A stretch of DNA of 64,000 bases from NCBI RefSeq assembly GCF_030272615.1, contig NC_081410.1, positions 138,112,849 to 138,176,848 of the forward strand, written 5' to 3'. Below the pieces are notes generated by a model. It saw only the letters and a list, made by a program, of their open reading frames with translations. It made no database searches and was not told where the DNA came from. Shown piece by piece: positions 10,421 to 22,601 of this stretch; position 1 is the first letter of the stretch; every line of letters begins with the position of its first letter. Source of the DNA: Cryptomeria japonica (Eukaryota > Streptophyta > Pinopsida > Cupressales > Cupressaceae). The translations under genes were made by a program, and so were the position numbers.

Positions 10421-11180
10421 GTTCTTTAACTATTAGATCACAAAAATTAATAATTTTTTCTGGAAAATTTTATTCATCTAAAAGAATCTATAAGAGAACT
10501 TCAACTCAGATATTCTAAAAGCTAAAATAGTAATTGAAATGTTCCAAAATTAATTTGAAAAACATTAATCAACTAATCACAATTCTAATGGTTAATCTTC
10601 ACACAAAATGGCACTAATCACAATTCTAGTGGCTAATCTTCACACAAAATGGCACATTCGAACATGGCTGTAAATTTTCAAATTCTCAGACGATCAATCT
10701 TCATGATCCACCTCTCTATTGCTGTTAAACCCAAAAAAATAGACCAAAAAAACAATATATTTTGTAGATTTGAACCATTTTGTATAGAGAGTAATGGCAG
10801 GTGAGTTAATCAGCTTTTCAAAATTTATCCATTTATAATAATTTATCATAAGAAAATTTCAAACAACCACCAGTAAATTTATTGATATAAGAAAGTTTCA
10901 AACTGGCATATAATGCTTCTACAGTTTATGAAAATGATTGAAATGCTTATGGATGTAACTGTATACTAGTTTTTAGTATCAACATTTCCAGTCAGACTCC
11001 ATTATCATCATCAGATAAGGAACAAATAACTCTCCTTCCTACTACCTACTTACTATAGTTATGGCCTAAGCTGAATCTGAAAGAACACTCTTGTTTCAAC
11101 CAGAAGTAAACATAGACGCCATTAGGCTCTGCAATTTCAAGCACTCAAAGAAATTCTGTCAGAGCTCTTGAACAGAAAGG
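10421..11180. other. Intergenic with a 41-base tandem duplication, 3' side of the downstream gene
   Basis: A 41-base direct duplication occupies 10575-10615 and 10616-10656 (each begins AATCACAATTCTA and ends CACAAAATGGCAC). The part toward 11180 probably includes 3'-flanking sequence of the minus-strand gene at 11438-11964. No coding frame is supported. Confidence 0.7.
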
Positions 11181-11437
11181 GTGACATGTACTCCAAAATC
11201 TCTGAACTGTGCTCCTTCCCTCCTCTCATGAAATCTACTCCTTATATGTCTGTAAATCTGATCTCCTATATCAAACGCCCAAAATCATGGCATGTTTTAT
11301 GATAGAGATCACTGGATCGATTCCTGCAGAGAAGTCGTTTGAAATTCTCGCTTCATCACCGGCATGTAGTGCCCATCTTGCATATCTCCCACCTCTTTTA
11401 CACAAGCTTCCAGGAGAAGATTTCTGGAACAAATGTC

Positions 11438-11964
11438 TCAGTGAGACACAGAAGTTGAGGATATAGTTCCATGCGGCGAGGGCAATGCAATGAAGTTGGG
11501 CTTCTCATCTCCAGGCATCACCACTGCAACCATTCCAACTCCCTGCCATATGAACACAGTTTTAGTACCTTAGCCTAAATCAAAACCACTCTGGGTAACA
11601 TTGAGGGGAAAAAAGAAGTGGGCATTACCTTTTCAATCCCAGGATTGTTGCATGATGATGAGGATCCACAGTGGGCGTCAGGCACATTTGGGTTACCAGT
11701 TGGGACAAATGACATATCCCCAAAATAGGAGCTTCTATGGCGGAAGTACAAAGTCTTGATTTTTTCCCAGTGGTAACACCATGAAAGCAGAGCAGTAATG
11801 CCCAAAATCAAAACAAGCACCATAACCGTCCTTAGGGGAAAAACAGCATTGGGTTTCTTCGTATCTACGCCACTTGGATCCTCCAGGAAGATAATCCGCC
11901 GTTGGACATGCAAAACTCCTGCTTTTGCTGCATCCATTCCAATAATCTGCTCTAACACATTCAT
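11438..11964 (-). CDS. At5g65660-like single-pass membrane protein (two exons, 146 residues)
   Basis: Exon 1 is 11629-11964 (112 codons from ATG) and exon 2 is 11438-11542 (34 codons and TGA). They are joined by an 86-base phase-0 intron with donor AAG/GTAATG and acceptor ATGGCAG. Residues 41-60 (VFPLRTVMVLVLILGITALL) form one hydrophobic segment, followed by SWCYHWEKIK and a Ser/Cys-rich linker. The C-terminus carries VVMPGDEKPNFIALPSP. A membrane segment followed by CYHW, and a terminal MPGD-x-x-P-x-F-I-A motif, is the layout of the plant family of uncharacterised, Pro-rich proteins typified by Arabidopsis At5g65660. Glutamine-dumper proteins have a loosely similar TM plus VIMAG layout but fit less well. 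The biochemical role is unknown and a membrane location is inferred. It is the only gene here with intact frame, start, splice sites and stop. Confidence 0.85.
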
Positions 11965-12698
11965 CTGAACACATTAACTGCAAGAGATCTGTTTGCTCCC
12001 CTGTTTTCTCTGAGTCAGGCCAATTTGGAGTAGTTGGAATGGATTTTTGTTAGTTATTTGATTAAGTTTGAGATGCCGTAATCGAACCGTAAAGAATATC
12101 TGTGAATCATGTGCGCTCTGAAGTTTGAGGGGATGTGATTACATACGTAATCCAGAATTTGTTTTGCATCTAACTTGGACTTTGTAGTGCGCCGCGAAAT
12201 GTGAAGAGTCCCATCATGCTTTCGTGGACGCGGAAATTGGGGACCCGCTTAAGGTGCTTTACAGCCGGAGAACAGGTCACTCAATTCATCGTAACGTCAT
12301 TAGAATAGTTTCTTGTTTACTCTTCTTCCTCTGAGTTTTACAGATCGACTGGTAGTTTACCCACCCAAATGACTTGTCACTCTCTTCCGGGAAGCTGTTA
12401 ATTCTGGTCCACAATCAAAGAAAAAATAATTACGGTCATCTAGATGTATAAGATAAAAGATTTGTAATGGATTCCACACAATTGTACCATCCATATTGTA
12501 CGGACTGCACTGTTTCTTTTGAGGTTTGGATATGGCTAATCCGGTTTCAAAACGGTTTAATAATCTTTGTGTTATATATTTTCTCGAAAAATGAAAGACA
12601 CAGTTAGTTCTGCGATTAACTTTTGTGTTATGTGGAAATCGTGATTTTTTGGAGCCAGTTTAACCGCAGTCTTGAGGTTCTGGCTATGGGGTCGATAG
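11965..12698. promoter_or_regulatory. 5' flank of the 11438-11964 gene
   Basis: Upstream sequence on the minus strand. It has a more GC-rich, CpG-containing part (about 12180-12300, for example GCGCCGCGAAAT and GGACGCGGAAATTGGGGACC) within AT-rich DNA, as expected near a plant gene start. No TATA box or transcription start could be fixed from sequence alone. Confidence 0.35.
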
Positions 12699-12764
12699 AA
12701 TGCACTTGCCTTATAGTGTGTTTATAAGGCTAATTTATAAAACACACTATGGGGTTGGTGCATT
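12699..12764. repeat. Imperfect inverted repeat, about 29-base arms
   Basis: The left arm (12699-12727, containing ATAGTGTGTTTATAA) pairs with the right arm (about 12735-12764, containing TTATAAAACACACTAT) around a short GGCTAAT loop. TGCAC and GTGCA sit at the outer ends. It could be a small foldback or MITE relic. It lies upstream of the 11438-11964 gene. Confidence 0.8.
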
Positions 12765-12853
12765 ATATTGGTCCTGTTGATAGCGCTGTATCTTGACATA
12801 TACACAACATTGTTTATTTTTTCATTATTTTATATATACATAGTTTTTGAGTA

Positions 12854-13260
12854 GGGGAAGGATATGAGTAGTCGTCATAGCTAACTCTGTGTACCCTAAG
12901 CTTCTAAATAGTACATCCGACTTCTATGATTTTTTTTTTTTGTCTTCGTATGAGACTCAAGTATTTATACTATTGTTTTTGCTTCTAGGTAGTTATGACA
13001 AATGTTGCAGGAATTGTCATGCAAGGGTCAAAAAATCATTATTTTGAGTTAACGTCCCATACATATTCCTTACTGTTCATTAACTGTTTGTTTTGACCAC
13101 CACAAAATTTGCACAATTGATCCAATACTTATGTACAAGTGCCACAATAATCATGCACTCTTGGTACTGATAAAGTTGCACAATTGGCCTAATTACTAAT
13201 TTTGTTAGCAAAATCCAATGAATGGTAATTGGAATGATGAATGGTAATTGGGCCCTTTCG
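12854..13260 (-). mobile_element. MITE-like element, family 1, copy 4 (diverged)
   Basis: It starts GGGGAAGGATATGAGTAG after a TA (12852-12853) and follows the order of the 9371 copy: GTCGTCATAGCTAACT, a T-rich tract, TTGTCTTCGTATG, CTAGGTAGT, CAAGGGTCAAAAA, GGCCTAATTA. The 3' terminus has lost the inverted repeat, so the end is approximate. Confidence 0.75.
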
Positions 13261-14744
13261 TTATAGACAACATTCAAAAAAAGAAAGGTAGATACATTAG
13301 AACAACACATACACATTAAAAATCCAATCCAAAACAATTGGTTTGAGTTTTCTAGAGTCTATTAAGTAGATTTTGGTTTAATCTATGTAGGTTTTTTATT
13401 CAACGTTTTGAATCCTATTAAGTGATCCATCATCACAAAGAAGAAACAACTCAAGTCCTGATATAAACATAAGTGGCAGTTGATACATATATACAATATA
13501 TACTTGAGCTTCTCTTGCATGATATATATGCATTCACACATGAAAATATACATAAGAGTTCATCTGAGTATATAACCCATAATTGTATACACAAACACTT
13601 TCAATATGCACTACTATATACCTATGCCCTAACATGTACATAATACAAATCCGTTGGCATTCTTTTATGGATTATGTAGACAAAACTCAAAATGCATACT
13701 CATACATGTAGATATATAGATAAATTCACATCGTGTATATCTCCTTGCCCACAATCACAGAGCATTTAATTTTTATTTTTATTTTTATTTTTATTTTTGG
13801 AAATATTCACCCTGGGTCATATAAGTGATTAGGAGCTCTAATAAAGCCTAATGCTCAATTTTTTTTAAAACCCAATATAGTAGTTGTATTGGCGAGTCAA
13901 AGCCAAGTTGAAATGGGCTAAGTGCCTACCCCATACCCCTTTGTATTTTTTTTCTTTAAGACCACTATTTATTAATATGAGAATAACTTTTGTGCCACTA
14001 ATTAGATTTTTTACTTCTTATAAGTGTTGGAAAGTGTTTTTAGAATGCTACATAATGGATTGGGTCATTTGTTTAGATTGTACACTAATAATTAGATATA
14101 ACTATTTGAATTTCATACCTCTTTTTAAAACTTCAAATGCTTGTAATTTTTGTATATGAAGTCCTCTTTTTTAGTGATTTATTAAAAAAATTTCAAAAAA
14201 TCATAAACAATATAATGGTGCCCTTCATTTTTTTTGTTAGAAATACTCTATCTTATGTTTTGGCCAATCCTTTAAATGCAACACTATTTGTTGGCCAAAG
14301 AACCAAATTTCAAAAGCTATTTCTTTTGCAAGCCAAGTAACAAAATTGTTGAACTCCTCTTTTTATGGTTTTGTAGGATGATCTAAAGAAGACAATCATT
14401 ATAGACATTTGCCAGTTTTTGTATTCTTTGTATTTTTTGTGTGTCTAATCACTATTATGTCGAGGATTGAAATTGTCTTCAAAATCATAAATACACACTT
14501 TTTTCCTAGATTTCATTATAGGATACCTACCATGGATTTCATTACCAAGAGGAATATCTCAAGTCTAGCATTTTGGTGGAGTATAAAGAGCAATGGATGG
14601 ATCACAAGACATACTTATTGAAAATCAAAATTTTGTTATTTGGGCTAAGCCTCCAAGAACTTTATACCTTATGGAAATGAAGATAAAGAGTAGGTTACTT
14701 TCTTCTCCTAATTGTTAAGCATTTTTAACTTTCATCTTCATGGA
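13261..14744. other. Intergenic with an (ATTTTT)n run and a dispersed repeat copy
   Basis: A run of five ATTTTT units lies at about 13768-13798. The segment 13975-14165 is a diverged direct copy of 17998-18195, sharing AGTGTTGGAAAG/AGGTGTTGGAAAG and ATTTGAATTT at equivalent positions. The short open frames here are AT-rich and unsupported. Confidence 0.65.
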
Positions 14745-16420
14745 TTAAGCCTCGTATGGGGTAAGTGTATGGAAATAGGGGACCAAAAGAGGCTCTTAAG
14801 TGGCCACCTTTTTTTCTTTCTCTTGAAATCTTGGATAAGAAATTGAAAAAAGTTAGGCTTAAAATTTGAAGACATAACAAGAACAAGAGTAGTACAATGC
14901 TCCAATATACTTTTTAAATTACTAGTTTTTTTTAAAATGTTCGTGATAAAGGGGGATAAATGAGGGGAGGGTGTAGGTGGGTGGATGGAGTGGTGGGGGT
15001 GCGGTTGGGGTCAAGGGAGGCACACTAAGTTCTCTTGTTTTTATCAAAATAATATAACAACACCTTATGCCTCCCTTGACCCCGACCCCTTAAAATGTTA
15101 TGCTGCACTAGATGCTACGTTGTGTTTTTTTTATGCGATTGAGGTGTAGCTTATGCCTTATATTTTTTCTAATTTTTTAATGAATATTTGATATTTACTA
15201 ATTTTCAAAGTGGACAAATCTTGAAAAAAAATTTAAGCATGTGAACCCCTTTTAAAAATAAAACAAATAAAAAACTGAAATATTAGGTGTCTACATATAA
15301 AATGAAGTCTAGTTTCTAAAAAATAATTTATTTTAAAATTTGACAAACAAGTAAAAAGTGAAGCCAAAAATATGACAAATAGTTTTTTGACAAATAAATG
15401 GAGACACTAGTAAAAAAAATTAAACATCAAAATCTTAAAATATTCAAAATTCGAAAAAAAAAAATCATTAAAAAATCTAAGAGAGCATAACATAATTGAA
15501 GCGTTTTTTAAACTTAGAATTGAAAGACGTGCAAACATGATGGATCGTGTGATCAAGATTACATCATTTTTGGAGAAATTGTTAAAAAAATGCTTCACAT
15601 TGTTGAAATGTTAGTCTAACTATTTGGGGTGAATGCCTAAGGAAAATCCAACCTTTAGGGTTAAAATTTTTCAAAGAAAACAATAACATGAATATTTTAT
15701 AGCACACTCATGTTATAATATGCTCATACTAAGTACGCTTATGTTTTGGGTAAGTGCACAAAGATGGTAGACCAAAAGGGGATCCTAAGTGACCACTTTT
15801 TTAAAAAAAATTGGGAAAGCCTAATCTTGGAAGAGAAATTGAAGATAGTTATGCTCAAAATTTGAAGATGCAATAAGAATAAGAGTTGTAGTGCTTCTAC
15901 TATACTTTCTAAGATACTAATGTTTTTTGAAAAAGGTGTAGATTAAGGGGTTCAAAAGGGGTGCCGCACAAAATGGTCCTATTGTTATTAAAAAAACATA
16001 ACGTAGCACCTAGTGTGGCACCCTTAAAATAATTTTTTTAAGATTTCAAAAATTGTTTTAGTGAGAAATTAGCTAACACCTTGTTGTTTATGCCCAATTT
16101 TTATACTAATTTTTAAATGAATATATGATTTTTTACAAATTTTTGAAGTGGACACATCTTGAAAAATTGAAAATTACGTGTGTTCCCCCCTAGTTTTTTG
16201 AAAGTTAATTATAAATATAGAATGGAGTCTAATTTTTTAAAATGTAATTTATTTTAGAATTTGATCAAAGAGTGAAATTTTATACCCAAATTATCACACA
16301 TTTGTTTGTGCCAAAAAATAGACACACAAACAAAAGAAATTAAAAATAAAAACCTTAACATACTCAAAATATGAAATAGTTATATAGTTAGATAGCTAAG
16401 AGAGAGCTTAACAATCTATG
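14745..16420 (+). repeat. Direct duplication of about 0.7 kb (two diverged copies)
   Basis: Copy 1 (about 14745-15450) and copy 2 (about 15735-16420) share a series of landmarks in the same order: GGGTAAGTG, ACCAAAAG, AAATTTGAAGA, AAGAATAAGAG/AAGAACAAGAG, AAGTGGACA and ATCTTGAAAAA. They lie about 0.98 kb apart. No coding frame or LTR-type ends (TG...CA with target duplications) were identified, so the origin is unclear. Confidence 0.7.
15003..15087. repeat. 20-base inverted repeat with a 45-base loop
   Basis: The arms GGTTGGGGTCAAGGGAGGCA (15003-15022) and its complement (15068-15087, one mismatch) flank an AT-rich loop. It lies inside copy 1 of the surrounding duplication, next to a G-rich stretch. 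It could be a small hairpin element. Confidence 0.85.
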
Positions 16421-17084
16421 GATGTTGAAATGGTTGTCCAAACCTTTCGGTTGGATTCCAAAGGAAAATCCAACCCAAAGAGTTGGAAATTCCAAATGCA
16501 AACAATAGCACAAGCATGTTATAACGCACTCACATTATAGCTTGGAAGTGATTAAACCTTGGCTCAATCACTACCAGGCCAAAATGTACTTGCATTATAA
16601 TGAGAGTGGGTTATAATGCACTCACATTTTGAAGAAGAAATTATTTCAACCTCCTATCTTTTCTTATATTTGAGTCTCAATCTCTTTTTCATAATATATA
16701 CATGTGTAGAGTCGTAAATTGCACTCCTTTAATTATTGAGTTCAATTTCACAATCTCCTTAGCATTTATTTTAATTTCCCATTCCTCTAAGTATTTTGGG
16801 ACCTATTATTACCTTGAATTAATATTCAATTCAAGAATAAGATTCATGTCTTACTTTAAAGCTTCAACACACTCTTATATGGGCCCTTATTTTAAGTGTG
16901 TTCCTTATCTTATATCATTTTAAGCTTATATGGGTCCTTTCTCATTTTTAAGTTCAAAGCACTTTTTAGCACACTCAAATGTTTTCATTTCTCATATAAA
17001 TTATAGATCCAATATTAGGTTCCTATTATCTATCTTACCTTAAAATTCAAGTCTATTTTGTTGGGATGTTGTAGCTTGGCTATA
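16421..17084. other. Intergenic, no gene seen
   Basis: AT-rich, with the word ATAATGCACTCACATT or variants recurring at about 16520-16630. No gene or bounded element was recognised. Confidence 0.5.
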
Positions 17085-17535
17085 GTGTCCAATACTTTTT
17101 GGCTGAAATTTTGGGAGACTAATGTGTTAGCCTTGGCATTTCTAATCTATCTATGCTCGAAGATGGGATATGACCATTGTAAGTTGGCCAAAAAGTGAAT
17201 TTACCTCGAGAACCCTATATAAGACATCATTGCTAATTCATTTCAGCATATTGCATTCTTACAGTTTAATAGAGGTTATTATGATTCAAGGGAGAATTTA
17301 AGTTTAAGGAGTATCAAGCTAAAACAAGGCATCTTCAATTATGGTTTCATGATGGATTTTATGATGATTTATCATGTTATTGCATTAACACATGGAGGAC
17401 TTATCCTACGAGCATTGCATAATAATTTGATGATATAATCATTTCAATGAAGCATTTTATTTTAGATTTAGCCTCTACCTTGCAAGGGTAAAATTTCTCT
17501 TTCTAATCATCATTGTTGTAGGGTTAATTCCAACC
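17085..17535 (+). repeat. LTR remnant (gypsy-like) with a TATA box
   Basis: This segment matches the inverted region 62498-62960. The shared features are a TATA box CTATATAA (17215-17222) followed by CATTTCA, then TTTCATGATGGATTTTAT, TTATCATGTTATTGCAT and AACACATG-AGGACT, ending near TAGGGTTAATTCCAA. The promoter-like box at a fixed position and the dispersed copies suggest an LTR. The 5' terminus and any protein-coding partner are not identified. Confidence 0.6.
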
Positions 17536-18424
17536 TGAGGATTGACTTAGGCAAGATCCTATACAATTGACCACCATTTTTCCCTTGTGTGCATTTTTAA
17601 GCTCATAAATAGGTTTCAAGTTTAGGCTAAAGTTACATGAGCACAATGCAATTAGAGAGAAAAGTAACAGAGAAAAATTCATCAAAAAAAGGTAGCACAT
17701 TGACAACTAGCACCATAGTCCGGGTTTTTGACCTGAAAATGGAGGGTTTTTGTAGGATCATGGGGGTCTAAAAAGTGGTAATAGGGAAAAAACATGTTTT
17801 ATACTTTGCCAAACACACCAAATTTTGCTTTAACTTTTTGTATTGGTCGGGAAAAATTTGAACTTGGCTTGTTAATACCAAACTAAAACAGATATCCGCT
17901 ATTAATGTATATCCATTTCTTGACATCATTTTTGTGATGTCATGTTTTCCAAAATGGATATCCATTTTGTTTAGCCTAAAAAATATAGTTTAGTAAAATG
18001 GGCATCACTTATGCGTTTCTTATCGAAATTTTGATTTTTTATAGGTGTTGGAAAGGTGATTTAGAGACCTATAAAATGGATAAGGTAATTTTACTAGAGT
18101 ATGCACCAAAAATTAATTATAATTATTTGAATTTAATCCTTCATTTTTAAAACTTTAAATACTCACAAATTTTGCATATACAGTCTTTTTTCATTTTATT
18201 TTTTTCGATAAATGTATCATTATATTAATTATCAAAAAACGATTTGCATATTTTACAAAAAGTCTAATAATCAAAATTACATAAAACCCCAAATCTACAA
18301 CACCTAGGTCTATTCGCCCTTAGATTATATACTAATATTAATAAAATGGGCTTTGCCACCCTCTACAACATACAATATCATTTCTAAACACAATTTATCA
18401 AATTAGGAGTACTGTTACTGCTCC
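17536..18424. other. Intergenic, dispersed repeat copy
   Basis: It contains the second copy (17998-18195) of the repeat also found at 13975-14165. The remainder (17536-17997 and 18196-18424) shows no supported gene. Confidence 0.55.
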
Positions 18425-19500
18425 ATGATGCACTTCCCATATTCTTTGGTTGTTATAGCTCCCTCCTCTTCACTAGGATCCCCACTCAGAGTCTGCGCAT
18501 TTGAAGAAGTCCCTTCCAATAGAAGATGGCGTTGTTACAAGCTAAAGGAGCCAATAGGTCTACCGTGCTTCATTTTGGGATTTGTGGTCACCTCCACCTG
18601 CTCCCGGTTCTCTTCTCTCAGCAACCACTTTTCCACTTCCTCCCTTTCCATTTTGGCTTCCTTGGTCCTGAGAAAGTCCTTAATGCCTTGAAGGCCAATT
18701 TGAGAAGAGGCCCGTCTAACATCTTTATTACCATTTGCACTCCACAAAAGGGAGGGTCAAAGAGCTAGAATGAATTCTCCTACATGAATCCAGTCTCCAC
18801 CTTGGCACACAACCTTCTCCTTGACGAGCCATCCCAATTAGACCTACCAACCCCCAACACTAACTGTCCTTCACATATGAATGCATCAACCAAAATACCA
18901 TATCCTTTGTCTCAAACTCAAGAACCAAGCCAAAAAGAGTGAGGTGATATCGATGCTAATTCGATATCATTTCTCGACCTTTAAGTATTCATTTCCCAAT
19001 ACAATTTTAACCCTACTCAGAAATGTCGCCTCTAGGATTTTGAAGACGTGAGAGAGGCGTTCATCTGAAATATTTCCCCAGAATTCCACCATGGGTTTGG
19101 TGGTCTGCAAGGAGATATTTGTCTACATATTACTCCCATCCTTCACACATTGAACAAACAAGTCTTTACATGCAAACTTACTTCGCTTGGCGCTAAAGCT
19201 TCATAATAACTTGCTATCCATCCACATCAGAAAATAAAGCCATTGCCAAACTGTCACTTGTCATGCAATAAATTTATCTAAATCTTCTCACACCACCTCT
19301 TTGTTGTGATTGTACGAAGTAACTATTGTGAATTAGCAACATTCTTTCTCGCATATAGGAAATCTATAAACTTGCAATACTCTCGCATAGAGATCGTCTC
19401 CACCAACCATACAAAGGTTACTTTCCTTGGCTATGCTTTCTCACACCTCCACCTCATCCAATCCGTGCTTACTGTGGTTTGCACCCTACCTTGATCTTCC
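18425..19500 (-). pseudogene. Decayed transposable-element coding region, possibly LINE ORF1-like
   Basis: Minus-strand blocks in order: VTFVWLVETISMREYCKFID (about 19450-19360), VWQWLYFLMWMD (about 19250), KPMVEFWGNISDERLSHVF (about 19095-19040), FLAWFLSLRQRIWYFG (about 18940-18890) and EEVEKWLLREENREQVEV (about 18660-18580), separated by stops and frameshifts. The tryptophan-rich N-terminal part followed by a charged helical tail suggests the N-terminal protein of a LINE-type or similar element. I did not recognise a definitive domain. It lies directly downstream, on the same strand, of a LINE RNase H relic, but a single element would have the opposite order, so two fragments are likely. 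Confidence 0.42.
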
Positions 19501-19679
19501 CTCTTTTTCCTTTTTCACACTACAGGGGTCATCTCATTTCCCAAGTAGTCTTGTTGCCGCCCAAGCACATCGAATAAAAAATGCAATGCTTAAAAATGAT
19601 CATTGCCTTCATTAAATATGATTATGCCAACTTAGCACCATCCCCCCTTAATAGATAATTATTATCCATTCAAATTTGA

Positions 19680-20165
19680 AATGTTTGGTTAATTATCCCA
19701 CATCCTACGACAACTCAAAAATCTCATTCAACCATTTTGCTTTGTCATTTTGGAGAGAGAACTCCTTGTTGTCTTGAGTCTCAACATCGATATTACCCTC
19801 CTGAAGCATGTGAGAGATTTTAAATTTATTGAAATTAGGCAAAACTTTCTTAATGATCTTAATGATTTTATCTATTTTTCAATTTTTCACATGTCCTTTT
19901 GTAATTGCATTCACCATTATCTATGAATCCCTTTCAAGATGGAGGTTATTCACGTTCAATTTTATTTCCATGCAAACAACTAGATAAGCAACATGTGATT
20001 TGACTTTATTGTTAGTACCCCAATCTAATCTTTGACTACAACAAGCAATAATTCACCCCCTACTATCCTTTGTCGCAACTTGCACCTATTGGTCCTAGAT
20101 TCCCTTTTGCAACACTGTAAAAATTTACTTTGATCCATTTTTGGTCTAGTATTTTCCTATCTTCA
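19680..20165 (-). pseudogene. LINE-type RNase H domain relic
   Basis: The minus strand reads KWIKVNFYSVAKGNLGPIGA, then (after a stop and frame changes) CMEIKLNVNNLHLERDS, NAITKGHVKN and KFKISHMLQEGN. This follows the RNase H domain at the C-terminus of plant LINE ORF2 proteins (usual pattern NFDGAxKGNPGPAG ... LxLEGDS ... EGN). The first catalytic Asp (NFD) is replaced by Tyr and the GDS motif reads RDS, so it is inactive as well as interrupted. The same domain in better condition is at about 57128-57420. Confidence 0.72.
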
Positions 20166-22601
20166 GTATGTAAAGGATGAACCCTTTTAGGCCCATTAAT
20201 AAGCATATTTTTTCTTCTTTTTGCTCCCAAAAGAATTAAAATATCTAAAAATTAGTAAATAAAGAAATATTTTGATTTTACATATTAATGAGACCAAAAA
20301 AATTACATAAATAATCATAGAAGGTTGCCTTGTTGTCTTTGATCCTATGCACACCTTTGTCGAAGTTGACGTAGGAGAAAAATTCCTTCTATCCTTCTCT
20401 CTATTTACTTAGGTATATCTCACTCTCTCCCTGTCTCCTTCTATCTCCATTTCAAATCCATTGCTCTCCCTTTCTCTTACTCTACTTCTATATATATCTT
20501 TCATCTATCTCTTCCTTCTCTACTTTCTCGGTCCTTTTCCCGTCTCATCTATATCTTTCCCAAGTTATATCTGTGCTATGCTCAAATACATCATTGCTAA
20601 ATAGGAAATAAGGACAATCACGAATTCCTTAACTATCTAAGAAATTCAAACATAAAACCAATGAAATAGATGCAAAATGGAATTAAATTAAACAATATGA
20701 AACTCCCTATTGTGCATCATGGCTTCCATTGTTCTTCTTCTCTCTGTGGTATGATGGCTCTCAGATATTGCACTAGCAACCTGCAATTGACACAAAGATT
20801 CAAAGTTCATGATCTAGAGGAATTGTGAGGATTGAATGCTCAATTTATAGATTTTTGGAGAAGATTGATTGAAAGATGGAACAAAATGATAAAGGGGTTG
20901 AACTCAGGTGAGCTCACATGTTGATTGATAGTTGAACTGCTGACTTGGAGGTGAAACATAATAGATTGAATAGATTAATTGAGTCAACTGATTGAGAAAA
21001 AGCTAATTGAAGGAAGAAAAAGAATGATTGGAGGAAATTAAGAGGATGACCAAGAGAACTAGAAGATGGAAATAGAGATTGGAGAGATAAATGATTTAAT
21101 TAATTAATTTAGCATGTGCTTGCACTTTGACTTAGATTTTTAATTTAATCTTTGCATGAGATTTTAATTCAAATAATTGAATTTATTTAATTCAATTTAG
21201 CATTTGAATATATTTAGAACTTGACTTTGATTTTCAATTTGGTTTTTGAAATCATGCACATGTATTTGAATTTGGAAGAATTTAGAAGAATATGAAATTA
21301 AATGAAATTAGAAGAATATGAAATTAAATGAAATTAGAATTTGGGGATTTGGAAATGGAAGAATTAATTAGCCGATTAAATAATTTAAAGAAACTATTTA
21401 ATTATTCTAGAAATGGAACTTAATTAAATAATAAAGATTATTTAATTTAAAGGATTAAATCATAATTATTAAATAATAAATATTTAGAAAAGGGTTAATG
21501 ATTAGATGATTAGAGATATAAGTTGAGAATAGAATTATTTATATAATAAAGATTATTTAAATTATGGAATTAAAAATCAGAATTAATTAAATAATAAATA
21601 TTTAATTAACATTTAGAAAATGATTAGAATGATTAAATGATGATAGAATAAGATAAGAATAATTAATAAGATGATAAGGAAATATGAAATTAGAAGAATA
21701 CGATTAATTAACTTAATTATATAATTAAAGAATTATTTAATCAATTAGAGGAATAATTAGTACATGATCAATGAGACATTTTTAGGTGTCTACATTTGCC
21801 CCTCTTTGAGACAATGTCGAAACGATGTTGTTTCAAGGAAAACAAAAAATTATGCCCCAGTATGCCTCAGCGGCACTTAGGGTGTAATGCCCCCTCGAGA
21901 GATTGTTTGTGCACTAAAGACATGAATGATCTCTCGAAAAAAGAAGAATGTGAGATGAAAGAATAGTTAGTTGATTAGAGATAGAGATAGGTGATGTGAA
22001 GATGATATTGAGATAGAATATGAGAAAATGAACTTTAGAATGAAATAGAATAATGTTAGATGAGAATTAGAAGCAATTGAAGATGATTGATATGAGATGA
22101 TGAAAAAAGAATCAACAAACTAGCAATAAGCAAATGAGATGAAATGAGAATGATTGATTCATGAACCTGTGTCATTATTTATTTTGCAATATATATTCAT
22201 CACTGAGCCTTATTATTGAACAATGAGGCTTCGCACGTCAGGGTATAAGGAACCAAGATGTAAAGATATCTCATTGTAGAAACAAACACATAGCAGACAA
22301 GCATCAAACAAAGAAAAAGATAATGCCCATCAAGGCTCCTCTAGTCACTTGTGGACATCCTTGAGTAGCAAAGGAACATAATCTGTCACTAAATAATAAA
22401 AGATAAAGACTGACCTGGATAAAATTTAGCAGCTATATTGACCTTGTGCCTTCGTTCTCAATTGCTTGATGTGACGGTTGATAATGTCTGATCTCAAAAA
22501 GTTGCGGACCCTGTTTAAGACTGACCTGTCTGATTTCATATGTGCAGATGTGCTAGTGTGGATTTGTGATTTCAGTAATGAGGTATATCTAGTTGATTCA
22601 A
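20166..22601. other. Low-complexity and AT-rich intergenic DNA
   Basis: A pyrimidine-rich stretch (about 20380-20570, CTCTCTCC and CTTCTATCTCC words) is followed by very AT-rich DNA (about 21100-21780) with repeated ATTAAATAATAAAGATTATT-like words. At about 21785-21840 lies GGTGTCTACATTTGCCCC followed by GAGACAATGTCG, a motif that looks like the end of an LTR or internal region of a plant retroelement. Boundaries could not be found. Confidence 0.5.
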
